A stretch of 64,000 nt of DNA from Pinus tabuliformis (GCA_031772625.1 CM062818.1:215071742-215135741), one strand, 5' to 3'. Shown: positions 31,303-42,805, counted from the first letter of the stretch. Translations and numbers: made by a program. Notes: generated from the sequence alone by a model not told the origin.

Positions 31303-32030
31303 GACCATACAAGGACGAATATTCATTTGATTCTAGTAAGGTGAAATGTCTAGGCTTAATTAAAGACTTATCAATATCCTTGACTCAGATTCCTTCCAAA
31401 TGCATGGTGATGGAAATCATGGTGGCAGACATATCTCCCAGGTATGGTATGCTATTGTCTAGATTGTGGATGGAAAAACTGAATGGATCATTACAAACTG
31501 ACATGTCATTCATCACAATTCTAGTTTTTAGAGGACAAATGAGAAGGTTATACAGAGAGCCTCTCATGCAATATATGATTAGCAGTAAGGATAAGCTTGT
31601 TAATCATCTGGTATATGATTTTCATTCTGATGTAGATTCCTTTGTTTTGTTTAATTCAAGTTGTCTCATTGATGAAGGTCTTGTCCCACAAATTGAAGAA
31701 GAAGGGAACAACACTCAGGAAAAAGGAATTTCGCATGAGGATGCAAGGCATGACAACCAAAGTAAATCAGATGTCAAAAAGAAGAAAGAAATAGAAATAA
31801 ATTATGATGTTTTAAGTAAATATAAAGATACATCTTTAAAACATATTTATGAAGCAGACAAACTTAAAAGGAAGGGCAAGACAACAATGAAAAAGATATA
31901 CATATCAGTTAGTCTACTCTCAAAAAGTCTACAAATTCCAAAGTCGAAATAGATGGCAAAGCAAGGAAGAAACATCAAGTTTGGACCATGCATTTTCATG
32001 GGGCAGCAAGTAGAGAAGGAGCTGGAGCAG
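31303..32030 (+). pseudogene. Gypsy-A protease C-terminal part, linker and archaeal-type RNase H start
   Basis: The frame continues from 26957 after removal of the nested element. It reads 'KVKCLGLIKDLSISL' and 'DISPRYGMLLSRLWMEKL', the conserved end of gypsy protease ('GMLLSR'). A Lys/Glu-rich linker of about 110 residues then runs to a stop at 31950. In a shifted frame 'VWTMHFHGAASREGAGAV' (about 31980-32030) matches the first strand of archaeal-type RNase H, with His where the catalytic Asp is expected. There is no RT between them. The fragment stops where the Gypsy-B LTR starts at 32031. Confidence 0.65.
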
Positions 32031-33067
32031 TGTTATAGACATTTTTGGGCACTGCAACCCAAATCATAAATCTCCATAAACCAAGGGCTCTTAAGTCCCT
32101 AAAAGTGTTCTTCTAACCCCTAAAAGAACAAGGCCAATTGATTACAACATCTCCTAGAAGTTCTCCATGAAAAACTACTCAGAACTGGTAAAAACTGGAC
32201 CATCTCACCTGCTCCATGGTCAAAGTGCACTGCATCCCACCTAAATACACACGGGAGGTGCGATGCATCTTGAAAATCCCTTCTATGGGGTGCGATGGGC
32301 GAGAGTGGACAAATGGCAGGGTCAATCTACAAGGTGGAGGATCATGGAATCTTCTAGAAACTTCTCCTGTGACACTTGCCTCTCAGCATTCACCCAAGGA
32401 TGAGTAAGAGATCATCAATCTCCAAGTGGAATCAAGAACTATCAGAGAGAGGACACTAATCAAATCTCAAAATCTGACTCACCCCCCTTGCAAACATCTA
32501 TATATGGATCCCTCATCCTAGAGATCTAGAGGCTGGAATTTTGTATCTTGTAAGGAAGTGCTACTAGTTTCTTGGTGTAATATCATAGTGTTGGGTGATA
32601 TAAGCTTTTCATGAGGTGAAGAAGGGCTTTCTTGCTGAGAGGATGACGTTGGGTCAGAACAATTGGTTGTAATCCTCTTTGCTATTCTTGATTATTAATA
32701 AAGCTATTCAAGTTTCCTCCACATTCTTGTATGATTGAAGATATATGCATTTGTGTGGTCAATATATATCTGGTCCTATATTGTTTATGATAGTAGATCT
32801 CTATTCTTGGATAGTGTTATGCTGCTTTGATTCTACAGGTGGTCTTTGAATCTGGGTAGACGAGGAAGCAAGTGGCAAAGATCTACCAGAAGGGAGAGGA
32901 ATCAAGCAAGGAACCAAGTGCAAGACGAAGGTTGGTCTCCTTCTTTCCCCTCTTATCTACTTCTCATAAAGGAAAACGAAAGTGGTTTTAGTTTGTTTAT
33001 TTCTAAGGTAGCTACCAGCCTTAGTGGGACTAGCAGCTCTGCATAGACACTAGATTTGCCGATAACA
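32031..33067 (+). repeat. Gypsy-B 5' LTR
   Basis: Ends are TGTTAT...ATAACA, a perfect 6-bp terminal inverted repeat. A TATA-like 'ctatatatgg' lies at 32498 and AATAAA at about 32696. The PBS starts three bases after the end. No second copy was found in the window, so the left end rests on the inverted repeat and on Gypsy-A stopping exactly there. Confidence 0.7.
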
Positions 33068-33070
33068 AAA

Positions 33071-33088
33071 TGGCGAATCCACTGGGGA
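33071..33088 (+). promoter_or_regulatory. Gypsy-B primer-binding site (tRNA-Arg type)
   Basis: 'tggcgaatccactgggga' is close to TGGCGACTCCGCTGGGGA, the tRNA-Arg PBS used by Tat/Ogre-like gypsy elements. Confidence 0.7.
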
Positions 33089-34811
33089 ACGAATAGATTG
33101 TTTGTTTATCTATATTTTTTTGCTTTATAAACTTACAGACAGAGCCTGAAGTCAAGCCAGCTAGCCTTCGAACTGCATTTGCTATGCAAGTGCAAAGTAG
33201 ATCAATGCTGCTTCAGTCTATCTCCAGGTTTTGTTTATGAACTGAACAATTGATTTACAAGCTCTCTAATTGCCCTTGTGGTGGCTCTAGTAACCTCCTT
33301 AGATCTACACCTGTGATTGATTTACTTATTACCACTTGCTCGGCCTAAATCCCTAAACTGAGCTGCAAACTGTGACCCAGAACCCAGCTGAAGTCTTGTC
33401 CCTGGATCATCGCACTGTCTCTTCTCTGGAATCTAGATGCTTCGCACTTCCCGAGTGTGGTAGGTGCGCTGCATCTCACTTTCCCTGTGTTATAGGTGTG
33501 CTGATTAGACAGGACCTCTTCTGCTCTTAGATTTTGGTTTCTGTGTTCACCCTTTTCAGCTTTATTCACGATTTTTGTTATCTGTAGTCAGTATACCTCT
33601 GTTGAAACCCCCTTCCTTGCCATTATTCCGCCTCTATTATGCAAAGAACTGTATGTTTTATGTATTTTGAGCCATTTTCAGTTCTCCTTTACAAAGAAGT
33701 AGCGTAATTGAACTGTCGTTTTTTGATTTGAAAGTGTCGCAAGTGTCGTTTTCAATCATAGAAGAGAATCCGATTTTTCTTGATAGTCGATTACACTATT
33801 AATCTTGTATTTGATTTGATTTAATAGTTTTTCAAGTTTCGAAAGCAAGTTTTCAATTCCAAATAACGAAGTGTCATCATTGTCTTCATTTTGTCTTGAA
33901 AAGAAACTTGTTAGTAATGTCACTTTGAAAAATAATTCAAATTTGCGCTTAGCTTTATTTTTATCATTCACACATTAAGAAGGCTGAAAACAAATAAATG
34001 CATGTGCATTTGCATTTAGACTGTTTGTTGGTTTGATTTAGGACAGTGCATATAGTGTGTGCTCTCTGCTCTATGTTGAAAGAATATCATCTCTCTTTCC
34101 TTAGTAGCTAGGATTTTCATTGCAAAAAGAAGATTAAACGATTGTTTATCATCTTAGATTGCATTTTATGAATTGTACATCTACATCACGCGGTGAACCT
34201 GAAAGGAAAATTTCTTAAGCAAGATCAACTATAAAATAAATTTAATGAATCTAAAAACAATTTGGAACCTAACGCACAACATTTAGAAGTCTAGGCTAGA
34301 GACGTATTCCGGTGTCGTAAAGCCTGGTAACTGTTTTTTTCATTGCTGGTTGGGTGATTCCTCCATTTTGAAATGATAAGTGCCAGTACGGACTTGTGCT
34401 CCCATGTACCGTCGAGTATATATTGGGAGACCACAATAGGTTTTATCCTTTATCCATAGGAAGCCGTGTCTGCCGCCCTATCGATCGTAATGCACTGAAC
34501 ACAGCATTTGAGAAGATCGACTGCCGTACCGTAAAAAAGTATTCTGCAGTTTTGCGATTGGTTTGATAATCCCTCTTTGTAGATTTCCAGAGTAGTCTCT
34601 TTCATTCCTTTTCAGACTCCTTAAAGGAAAAGGTGTATCTGAGCACTTGTCACTTCAGGCTCATTAAAAATCGAAGGCGACTAGAGTCATCTTTTGTTTT
34701 TTCTCGACTATTAAAAATTGAAAAAACAAGTTGTGTCAAATCGTCTAAAATTCATTTAATATGAAAATATATTTCCCCTTTGATTTTTAGTTGATCGAGT
34801 AATCCACAATC
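33089..34811 (+). other. Gypsy-B untranslated leader
   Basis: 1.7 kb between PBS and gag without a conserved ORF. Short minus-strand ORFs (33345-33569, 33756-33971) show no motif and are not supported. Confidence 0.65.
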
Positions 34812-37446
34812 ATGGAAGAAAGTCAATTGAAACCCCGTCGTTTGTGAAGGCTTACGAGTCAACCGTCTTTGTCTCCAGAATCAGAACTGTTACGGACAAA
34901 GCGAACTTGTTTAACCGGTTCCAAATACCCTGGTAAAGTTAGAACAAGTGTTCCAACACCATCGAAGACTCCGGTTACTCCAAACATTTCTGGTATCCCT
35001 GCCTTTACAGGAGAAGTTCCGCAACCACCAAAGGACAGTAGAACTGATCCTAGTGTGAAGGTAAACACTTTTATTATTGAACTAGCTCCATCTACAGCTG
35101 ATTCGGGAGGTGTTATTCCCCAAACATCTGTCACTGTAGATTTTATACCTTCTTCGGCACCAGAAATATTTTACGGACCTGACGGTCTACCTCTTCCACC
35201 TAGTCTAATTGCTATAGAAGAGATTGTGGAGGATCCTCCATCTAGTACTCCATTGCAATTTGGAGTTGGGATCACCCTATATCCTTCTTCATCAGAAATT
35301 AGTCTACTGTTATCGGAAGCTCCTATAGAATCGCTAGGAAATCTTTTGGATAGACTAGAAATGTCTGAACAACCGTCGACATCTAGGACTGTGTCATCCG
35401 ACAAAGCAACGGAAGAACTTCCTATTGTCACTCCAACAATGTTCGCCGGCATATCATCTGTCCCAACTAGCTCTCAATCGCTAGAAGGGGCCCACTCAGG
35501 GGCTATTTTGACAGTATGGTCTATTCCTATTTGTTCATCCGGAATAATACTCGGGAACTCTTATGTTGAGACTCAGCAAATTGACCCTTCACGGTGTCAA
35601 TTTGGGCAGTCCGGTCCTCAAGGACAAACCATTCCTTTGAGTACCGGATTACCGCCGTATGGGGGGCAATATACCCTTTCATTGTCTCCTCCAGGAGGAC
35701 AACCATACGCGAGTTCACAACAAAATTCAGGTTATGCTGGAATTACATCTAGCGGTTGGGTGCCAATACTGCCTCAACAACCAAGAGTTGTATATTCAAT
35801 GCAACAATGTTTACCTATGTCAAATATACCAACTACACCGGCTATTGTGACGGTGTCGCAAGTACAAGTGTTGCCTGTTGTATGCCAGCCTCAGGTTTCT
35901 CAGGTTGTAATGCAACAGCCTCTTTTCCTTGCGACTCAACCACAATCACCAACTAGTGGGATGACATAGGCCCAAACGGGTACAATTACCCCTCATCTTG
36001 GTCAAACAACTAGTATTGGACAACAACACATGGCTTCACAACCATGGCTGGTGCAATATCAACAACCGCAATTCCAACAAGTTTACCAAGGATCTGAGCA
36101 ACAAATCTTTGCAAATAATGGGCAGTCGTATATTCAAAACGGTCAAAATCAACCATTCTATAATGGTTATGCCCATCAACCTTACCAAAGTTACCAACAT
36201 CAAATGCATTATGCTGGTATGCAAAGATCAACTGCTCAGGCAATTCCATCTTATCTTGGGTATGCTTCACCAAACCTGAATCAACAGTTACCCTTCGTGG
36301 CAACTTTAGAGTTACCGGACCTAAATCGACTAACGAACGATCCAATTGCTTACGCCCCTTGGTGGCTATTGATTTCGCATAAACTTCCGATTCCTAAATT
36401 TAATGGAAATCCAGGTGAAGACCCATTGAATCATGTGATGACCTTTCATCTGTGGTGTTCATCAAACACCCTAAACGATGATTCGATTAGGCTTCGCCTT
36501 TCTCAGAGGACGTTAACTGGTCCGGCAACAAAATGGTATATCGAATTACCTAGAGCTTCGTTTGATAACTTCAGTACCCTAGCCACAACCTTTTTAACCC
36601 ATTTTCAGTTACCCATAAGGTAGGAAACGGGAACAGAACTCCTTACCAATTTCAAACAAACGACGGCCACTCACATATCTGATCATATTCATGAGTGGCG
36701 ACGCCATCGTAGAATGGTGAAAACGTATGTTCCCGATCAGCTTTTAGCTGAATTGTTTATTAAGTCATTATTACCTTCCATTACAGAAGATGTGGCAAAG
36801 GGAGGGGTCGTCACTGAGGAGCAAGTTATTGCTCGTGCAAAATATTTCGACTCGATTTATACTCAGTCTGGCACGCTCTACGATAAAATCCCTGACGCTC
36901 CTAGACCGGAATTTTCCGTTCCTCCTCCTCCTAAATCAAACACTGACTCTCATGCCAGCGATGGCGTGATTGGTACGATAGACACGAAATCAAAAAAGGC
37001 TGCATCTAAAAAGGCCTGTAAGATTTCTAGTCAAAATGCAAAAGAAGAACTTCTTGCCTCGAAAGTAAATGCTGTCTCAACTGATAAAGGCAAAGAAACC
37101 AAGCAACCAGGAGGCAAGAAGAAAAAAAAGGGAAGAAGAAAAACAGGAGGAATCATCACCTGAAAAATCTTCTGCAAACCCTTCTGGAGATAAGAAACCA
37201 AATCGTCCATGTCTTATATGCGATGAGGATCATTGGACAAGAGATTTTCCATATAAAGCAGAGCTTAGAAAATTCTTCAAGAATTCGAAGACCTCGGCGG
37301 TATTAACTGATCCGTTTCCAAATCCAGGAACAAATCTGGTTGCCAGTGATAATGCTTCCCCGTCCCAAGTGTTGATATTGTTAGTTTCGAAACAGCAAAA
37401 TGATGCTTTGATATCGCCAAGAAATAAAGATTACGGGAATCCATAG
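34812..37446 (+). pseudogene. Gypsy-B gag
   Basis: ATG 34812 opens a frame with TGA at 34845 (reads as CGA to TGA) and TAGs at 35967 and 36621. The N-terminal about 500 residues are Pro/Ser/Gln-rich and probably disordered ('QPWLVQYQQPQFQQVYQ'). The capsid core follows: 'YAPWWLLISHKLPIPKFNG', 'PATKWYIELPRASFDNFST', 'WRRHRRMVKTYVPDQLLAE'. A shift in an A-rich run near 37130 moves to the frame with a zinc-knuckle remnant, CLICDEDHWTRDF, whose last Cys is Phe (about 37208-37250). The product would be the capsid/nucleocapsid precursor. A long Gln-rich N-terminal part before the capsid is a notable trait of the family. Confidence 0.85.
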
Positions 37447-38694
37447 TTGTCGAACAACAAGGACAAAGATCAACCTAGTAGTTCGACAACAACTTTGACA
37501 AAAGTTGCGCCGCCCATCATTCCAGAGCTGACAATAAAACCGCCAAAGGGAGTAGTACACAAGTCTACATTTAATCCTCGTGCTAGAGCAGCACAACATT
37601 ATAATATAGTGGAATATCTGGCCCAATCGCCATCCGCTATGTCAACACTTGAGGTACTACAAAATTGCCCCTCCCAAAAGCAGGCTTTATTATCAACAAT
37701 AGGTGGGATATACCCGAAGAATTCTAATCTTGTATCCTTTAATCACAAAGGATATGATCCTCAGTTACCAACTCAACTAGCTTTCCTAATTCAAGTGAAA
37801 GCCCTCAACAAAACTGTTCATCGAACAATTATTGATGAGGGAGCATCTAGATGTATTATGTCGATGAGTTGCTGGAAAACTTTAGGATCTCCAACCTTGT
37901 CACGATCTTCGACAACATTAAAAGCATTTGATGGATGAACATATACCCCGTATGGGATTCTAAGTAACTTGCAAGTTGAACTAGGGGTAAAAACAATAGA
38001 AATAGATGTATAAGTAATCGATGGAAACCTCGATTACAACATCCTATTGGGAAGGACTTGGATATATGCTATGGATACGGTTGTGTCAACCTACTTTAGG
38101 AAGATTGCATTTCCTTTCCAAGGAGGAATTACAATTGTCGACCAACAAACATTTCTCCCCAATAGTTCCCAAGTTACGGGAAGCATTCCGATGATCCATG
38201 GAAGCCCCCATTCGCTTCAAAATATCAGAGTAGGCCTACTAAAAGACCCTATATTAATGGGGACTTTTTCCCTACCACCTCCAATCAATCTGGTGGAAGT
38301 GGCAATGGTAGGAACCTGCAATATGATATCTTCTATTCAAAAGATCTCGGAAAACGATATTAACATGGATCATCTGCAAGTATGGCCTCCAAGCCAAATA
38401 GAAATATTGTAGCAATCAATGTTTTTGGCATGGGAGGCAAACCAAAATCAACGCTCATCAAGCGTTTGGATAGATAGGTCTAAGGAATATGACACCCCTT
38501 TAGATCCTTGGTCGCAAGTGGATCACATCGACGAAGGAATTGTTCAGTCAATGATAACTGACGGGGCGCCATGGGAAGCTTACCACCACCGTTCCCATCT
38601 TCCGGATTGTCAAGAAGATACCCCTGATGACCTTCATCATCCTTCAGTTTTTGATTTCTTATCAAATACTGTAAACACGGTGGATTCTGAGTGA
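37447..38694 (+). pseudogene. Gypsy-B protease and pol linker
   Basis: The frame reads 'ELTIKPPKGVVHKSTFNPRA', then the retropepsin region with 'IDEGASRCIMSMSCWKTLG', where the active site is D-E-G-A and not D-[ST]-G-A. The flap and C-terminal motif 'YNILLGRTWIYAM' follow. TGA at 37936 and TAA near 38011 break it. A linker of about 180 residues ('VVSTYFRKIAFPFQG' and on) leads to RT, with TAG at 38410 and TGA at 38692. Gypsy-C has the same D-E-G motif, so it is a family trait and not decay. Confidence 0.82.
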
Positions 38695-39411
38695 AACCTG
38701 TCCAATATTGAAGAGACTATCGCCATAAATATCTCGACCAAAATAGATGTTGTAGAGAATATTTATGTTGGAAAATATTGTTCTCCTTCAGAACTGGAAA
38801 TATATAATGCTCTTTTTCGCGAATTCAGAGATGTCTTTGCTTGGTCATATGATGAAATGCCAGGCATTGACTCGAGTATAGTTGAACACGAAATAAAGAT
38901 GTATCCAGATGTCAAACCAGTAAGACAATGTCTACGGCAGGTGCACCCCAAGAAAGCTACTGCCATCAAGGCAGAAGTTGAGAAACTTCTCCATGCTGGT
39001 TTTATTTACCCGGTTCCTCTAAATCAAGCTTGTCCGAAAGACAACTACCCTACACACTTTATTGACTAGATAATTGATGAATGCGCCAGATGTGAAATCT
39101 TTTCATTTATGGATGGATTCTCCAGATATAATCAAATAAATATCTACCCATAGGACCAGTAAAAGACTGCATTTATTTGTCCGTGGGGCACATTTGCATA
39201 TCGCAAGTTACCCTTTGGTTTAAAGAACGCAGGGGCAACATTTCAAAGGGCAATGAATTATGCCTTCCATGACATCGAAAACATCGTTCAACCATATCTC
39301 GATGATCTTCCAGCTCATTCGTGAAAGCGGACCGATCATCCGCAGCATTTAAGAGCAATATTTCTACGTTGCCGACACTACAAGATATGACTCAATCCAC
39401 ACAAATGTAGT
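38695..39411 (+). pseudogene. Gypsy-B reverse transcriptase (partial)
   Basis: Contains 'FAWSYDEMPGIDSSIVEH', 'HPKKATAIKAEVEKLLHAGF', 'FSFMDGFSRYNQI', 'LPFGLKNAGATFQRAMNYAF' and 'YLDD' (39295-39306), a normal gypsy RT core. Compared with Gypsy-C, about 25 codons are missing at about 39020, removing the conserved 'WVSN...RVCVDY' segment. This deletion keeps the frame. Several TAG stops follow (39067, 39151, 39160 and later). Similarity ends at about 39411 after 'LNPHKC'. Confidence 0.85.
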
Positions 39412-39984
39412 GCAAGCAGAGCAGCACAATATAGGCGGTGTAATCATATCAGTGCAAGCACGCACCTTGTCAGAGATATAATGCATTTTGTTTTTTCCAT
39501 GCAATATAGTGTGCATCATAAAGAAGTGGTTATTATCAAAATTTAAAAGAAGTTTTTTCATTCGATCATTAAGTAATTTATGTTATTTAGGGATCAAATT
39601 ATTTAAGTAAAAAGTGTTTATGTTTAGGAATCATGATCATTTTAATGAAGGCTAAAGGTATTTTTTAATGAATTATGAAGATGTTGTGGATTATGTAACC
39701 ATTGCTTGGCTATGATTACACCCCTTGCAAAATGATCCTTTATGTCCTCCATTTGAAATCATTACCTTACCCAACCATTAAATCACCGCCGCAAAGTACC
39801 CCTAATCCGTCCGGCACACCTTTCAAAGGATGCTACGCGTCCATGGCAATTTAAGGGATGTATTAAGTGATAATTTAAATGATTGGATGGTGAGTTGGAA
39901 AAGGGCAGTGGATGGTTGGGCCCCTATCCATAAGAATCCATCTTCCTCATTTGTTTCATGCAGAAGAGAGTTGGACTGTTCATA
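39412..39984. other. Stretch without recognisable gene
   Basis: Begins abruptly at the end of Gypsy-B RT. No LTR terminus or ORF of note. Probably the upstream non-coding part of the element that carries X2. Confidence 0.55.
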
Positions 39985-41530
39985 GCTATTAAGCAACGAT
40001 ACCGCCCGTTAGAAGTGAGTTGTCGTCCCTCAGGAAAGTAGAGAAAACTACCGAATACTGCAATAGTCTTGCACTATTGCAGGAATCAAGGTTTCTTCAG
40101 TTTTTACAGAGGTTTGATGGGCATGACAGGGAGGTGGCCCTGCAATTTTCCAAGAGTTTTAAGGATGGCCAAGTCAAAATTAGCCTCTTGAGGTTCAAGG
40201 TCATAGAAGAATTCATCGCAAAGGCCACAGGTTAGAGAAAATTAGTGAGCAATGGTTCAAGAATCAGAAGTTAGAGAATAAAAGGTGGCACCGATTTGTC
40301 GTTGACAAGAAAATGCAGGTGAATTGGAAGAACGACGTCCCCCACAATGCCCTGCTAGATCAATGGAGAGATCTCCTTTATATTTTGCAGAAGTTTTTGA
40401 CCTGCAAGGGACAATATTCCTTCACATTTGTTTACCATTTCAGAATATTGCTACATTTCGAAGCAGGCCGACACCTCTGGTGGAAAATCAATTTCCCCCA
40501 CTTCCTTCTCAAGAGATTATAGAGGATGGCCAAGGGCGTGCAAACTATACAAGAAGACTAGGCTGACCGAAAATTATACCATCACAGGTTAATCAAGATC
40601 TTGGTCAAGAAGGAGTTGGAAGCCAAAGGCATAACCTGGGTAGAATTATTAGAGCAGTTACACAAAGAGACACCTTCCGGGAAAAGGACAAAAGACCTTG
40701 CTAGTCCAAGTACAAGCAGGGGTCTGGTTAAAACCAACATGGGAGGTTCTTCTTGCACTGGTACAAAAAGAAAGAGACCCATAGAGACAGCAGAAGAGGA
40801 AGCCCCATCTCCGATGGAGAAGGCGACCAACACCTCCATTGAGAAGAACCCCTCCCCTCAGACTACCTCTCCAGTGCATACAAGTGCCTCTGAAGGGAAA
40901 AATTTGTCACTCCTTGCAGACGCGGTGATCCACTCCAAAGAAACAGAATTTGAAGCAATAGAAGATGATGCCTTGCTGGCTAATTTTATCTGGAAACCTT
41001 AGAAGAAGAAAGAAGAATCAAGTGCAAGCAAGAATTTGGTTGAAGGGTCGGATGTTGATATGGCGCAGTCCCCACTTCGATAAGTTACTGAATCCCCTGC
41101 CACAGCAGTTAAAGAGAAGGAAGCACAGGGTATTGAATCCCCTGCCACAGCAGTTAAAGAGAAGGAAGCATAGGGTATTGAATCCCCTACCACAGTAGTT
41201 AAAGAGATGGAGGCACAGGGTACTGAAATTCCTCCACTGGACGAGTCAAAGACAAAAGTATCTCATCTTAGTAGTCGTATAGCTGAGCTAGAACACCAAG
41301 TTCAGGATTTAGAAGAGCTTATGGTTAAAGAGTAGGATGATAAGCAACATAGTAAGGAATAATTAACTGCGGCGGTCAAGAGGAAGAAAGAGAAGTCAGG
41401 GTGTGGAAGTATCTATCTTCACAGTGTTTTAAGCATCTCAAGAAGGTGACAAAGAAATTGAAGATCAAAGAGAAGAAGTCCAAAACAGTGCAGGCCGACA
41501 TCAATATTACAGTACAGGATTGAAGTGAAG
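39985..41530 (+). pseudogene. X2: second member of the unnamed accessory-protein family
   Basis: Two plus-strand frames joined by one shift at about 40232-40237 encode about 500 residues. The N-terminal globular part has 'KVIEEFIAKATG', 'EQWFK', 'QWRDLLYILQKFLTCKGQYS' and 'FLLKRLQRMAKGVQ', in the same order and spacing as X1. Between 40500 and 40600 TAGs stand where Gln is expected. A Ser/Thr/Glu-rich region ('KRKRPIETAEEEAPSPMEK') follows. Then come three 15-residue repeats (41090-41224) and a coiled-coil-like end ('SRIAELEHQVQDLEELM'). A purine tract and LTR start lie just 3' of it, so the ORF occupied the position after pol. Function is unknown. I see no transmembrane segment. Confidence 0.65.
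41090..41224 (+). repeat. Three 45-bp in-frame tandem repeats within X2
   Basis: Units start 'gaatcccc' at 41090, 41135 and 41180, each encoding a variant of E-S-P-A-T-A-V-K-E-K-E-A-Q-G-I. The second ends in TAG instead of CAG. The exact triplet period shows that the expansion happened while the ORF was coding. Confidence 0.92.
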
Positions 41531-41592
41531 CACCCAAATTTTTGAGTTTTTTTTGAAACAGGTAAAAAGTTGTGTGAGGACACACAACAACT

Positions 41593-41606
41593 TAGGGATG
41601 GGAGGA
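41593..41606 (+). promoter_or_regulatory. Putative polypurine tract of the X2 element
   Basis: 'tagggatgggagga' directly precedes 'tgttagtcccctaaa', a TG-start LTR-like sequence. Confidence 0.55.
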
Positions 41607-42423
41607 TGTTAGTCCCCTAAATTTTCCCCATTCTTGTCCTTTTTCCCTTTATAAACCACAACTATTTACCTATGTTTTACCCTTTTCACATACCATCATC
41701 CTGCACTAGTCCAAGCATGGTGATATATTTCACATGTACTTTATTTTTCAAATTTTATTTCAATTTAGCATTTAATTAATTATTTAATTCATATTTCTTA
41801 CTTTTAATGCACTTTTGTAACTTATCCTTATCTCTAATAAATACTTGGTAAACAAAGCCACTTAACGTGACTGTTGATTTAAGTGTAGGATTGAATCTCG
41901 CACTATTGCCAGGGCAGCGAATTCGCACAGTAGATCTGGACTTCCCTAACCACCACCATGTTTTGTGCATCATTGGCCACGAAGACCAAATCAGCCAAAG
42001 ACAAGACTGAAGTTGCATATTGCTTGAATGGAAGTTGAAGATTTGGCCCACGGCCAGCAAGTTCAATTGTCTATATTTAAAAGCTGAGAGGCTAAAATCT
42101 ACATTTTGTTATGTAAACAGTTGATTGAATGGCTTGTACTAAGTTTAGTAGTTACGGCCTTGGGTCGATGGTCTATAAAGCACATAATGTAAATAGAATT
42201 AGGATATTAGCAGATAGAGGAGATAATAGCACTGTGTTCCAAGCGTATTGTATATTTTTGTTATTGCCCAAATCTGGGCTGGACTCTATATTCCACAATG
42301 TACTTTGCCTTTGCGAATTAATAGAAAGAAGGAGCTCTGCCTCATGCTTTTAAAAATCTTATCTTTTCTTTTAAGCCAATGAGTCTGATCTGAATTATTG
42401 AGTAGCATCGTTTCTTAGATGGG

Positions 42424-42465
42424 AAACGAGCTGGTTGGCTAGGGCCCAACCAACCCAGCTCGTTT
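42424..42465. repeat. Short perfect-stem hairpin
   Basis: AAACGAGCTGG pairs with CCAGCTCGTTT. The adjoining TTGG and CCAA extend the stem with one bulged base around a small loop. It lies within the putative LTR of the X2 element. Confidence 0.8.
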
Positions 42466-42597
42466 ACCCTATTTTCAGTTTCATATTTATTTATGTGCTC
42501 TTATTGTTAAAGTGTGATTTAATTGAATTCTATTTCCATGCACATATATTCCTACCAAAGTGTGAGCGGATCTGTCATGTGAATTAGTTACATTTAC

Positions 42598-42805
42598 TTT
42601 CCTGCAATTTCCTTTCGTGCAATTTATTTCAGCTAGTTTTCTCCACCTGGTCCAAGCAAGAGAAATGAACTTGCACCAGTGTACATTGGTTTGATTAATC
42701 CTTTCCTACAATTTCCTTTCATCCGATTTATTTCATTTGGTTTTCCTCGCTTGGTCCAAGCAGGAGAAATGAACCCGCACCAGTGCATGTTGGCGTGTTG
42801 CAGCA
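42598..42805. repeat. 104-bp tandem duplication
   Basis: 'tttcctgcaatttcctttcg' at 42598 recurs at 42702 as 'tttcctacaatttcctttca'. Both are followed by 'tggtccaagca(a/g)gagaaatg' and 'gcaccagtg'. Confidence 0.85.

Larger units (their letters stand above)
24595..32030 (+). mobile_element. Gypsy-A: Ty3/gypsy element, interrupted and truncated
   Basis: Gypsy-A pieces are the LTR end (24595-24666, ending 'gataaca'), PBS (24670-24687), gag (from 24807), protease (26641-26957 and 31303-31600) and a Lys-rich linker. An archaeal-type RNase H start at about 31960-32030 comes last. It is split by the gag-only element at 26958-31297. An LTR of Gypsy-B starts at 32031 and ends it. No RT is found between protease and the RNase H start, so it was probably a deleted, non-autonomous member of the Tat-like group. 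Its upstream LTR part was probably hit by Copia-2. Confidence 0.75.
32031..39411 (+). mobile_element. Gypsy-B: Tat-like Ty3/gypsy element, 3' truncated
   Basis: The element has a 5' LTR of 1037 bp (32031-33067), a PBS, a leader of about 1.7 kb, gag (34812-37440), protease (about 37500-38400) and RT up to about 39411, where similarity to Gypsy-C stops. A candidate TSD 'agcag' precedes the LTR, but no 3' LTR was found, so the element is 3' truncated. It belongs to the same family as Gypsy-C (43672-48190). Many TAG stops show that it is dead. Confidence 0.85.

Noticed and set aside
33756..33971. Short minus-strand ORFs in the Gypsy-B leader
   Set aside because: Short, no motif, opposite to the element's coding strand.
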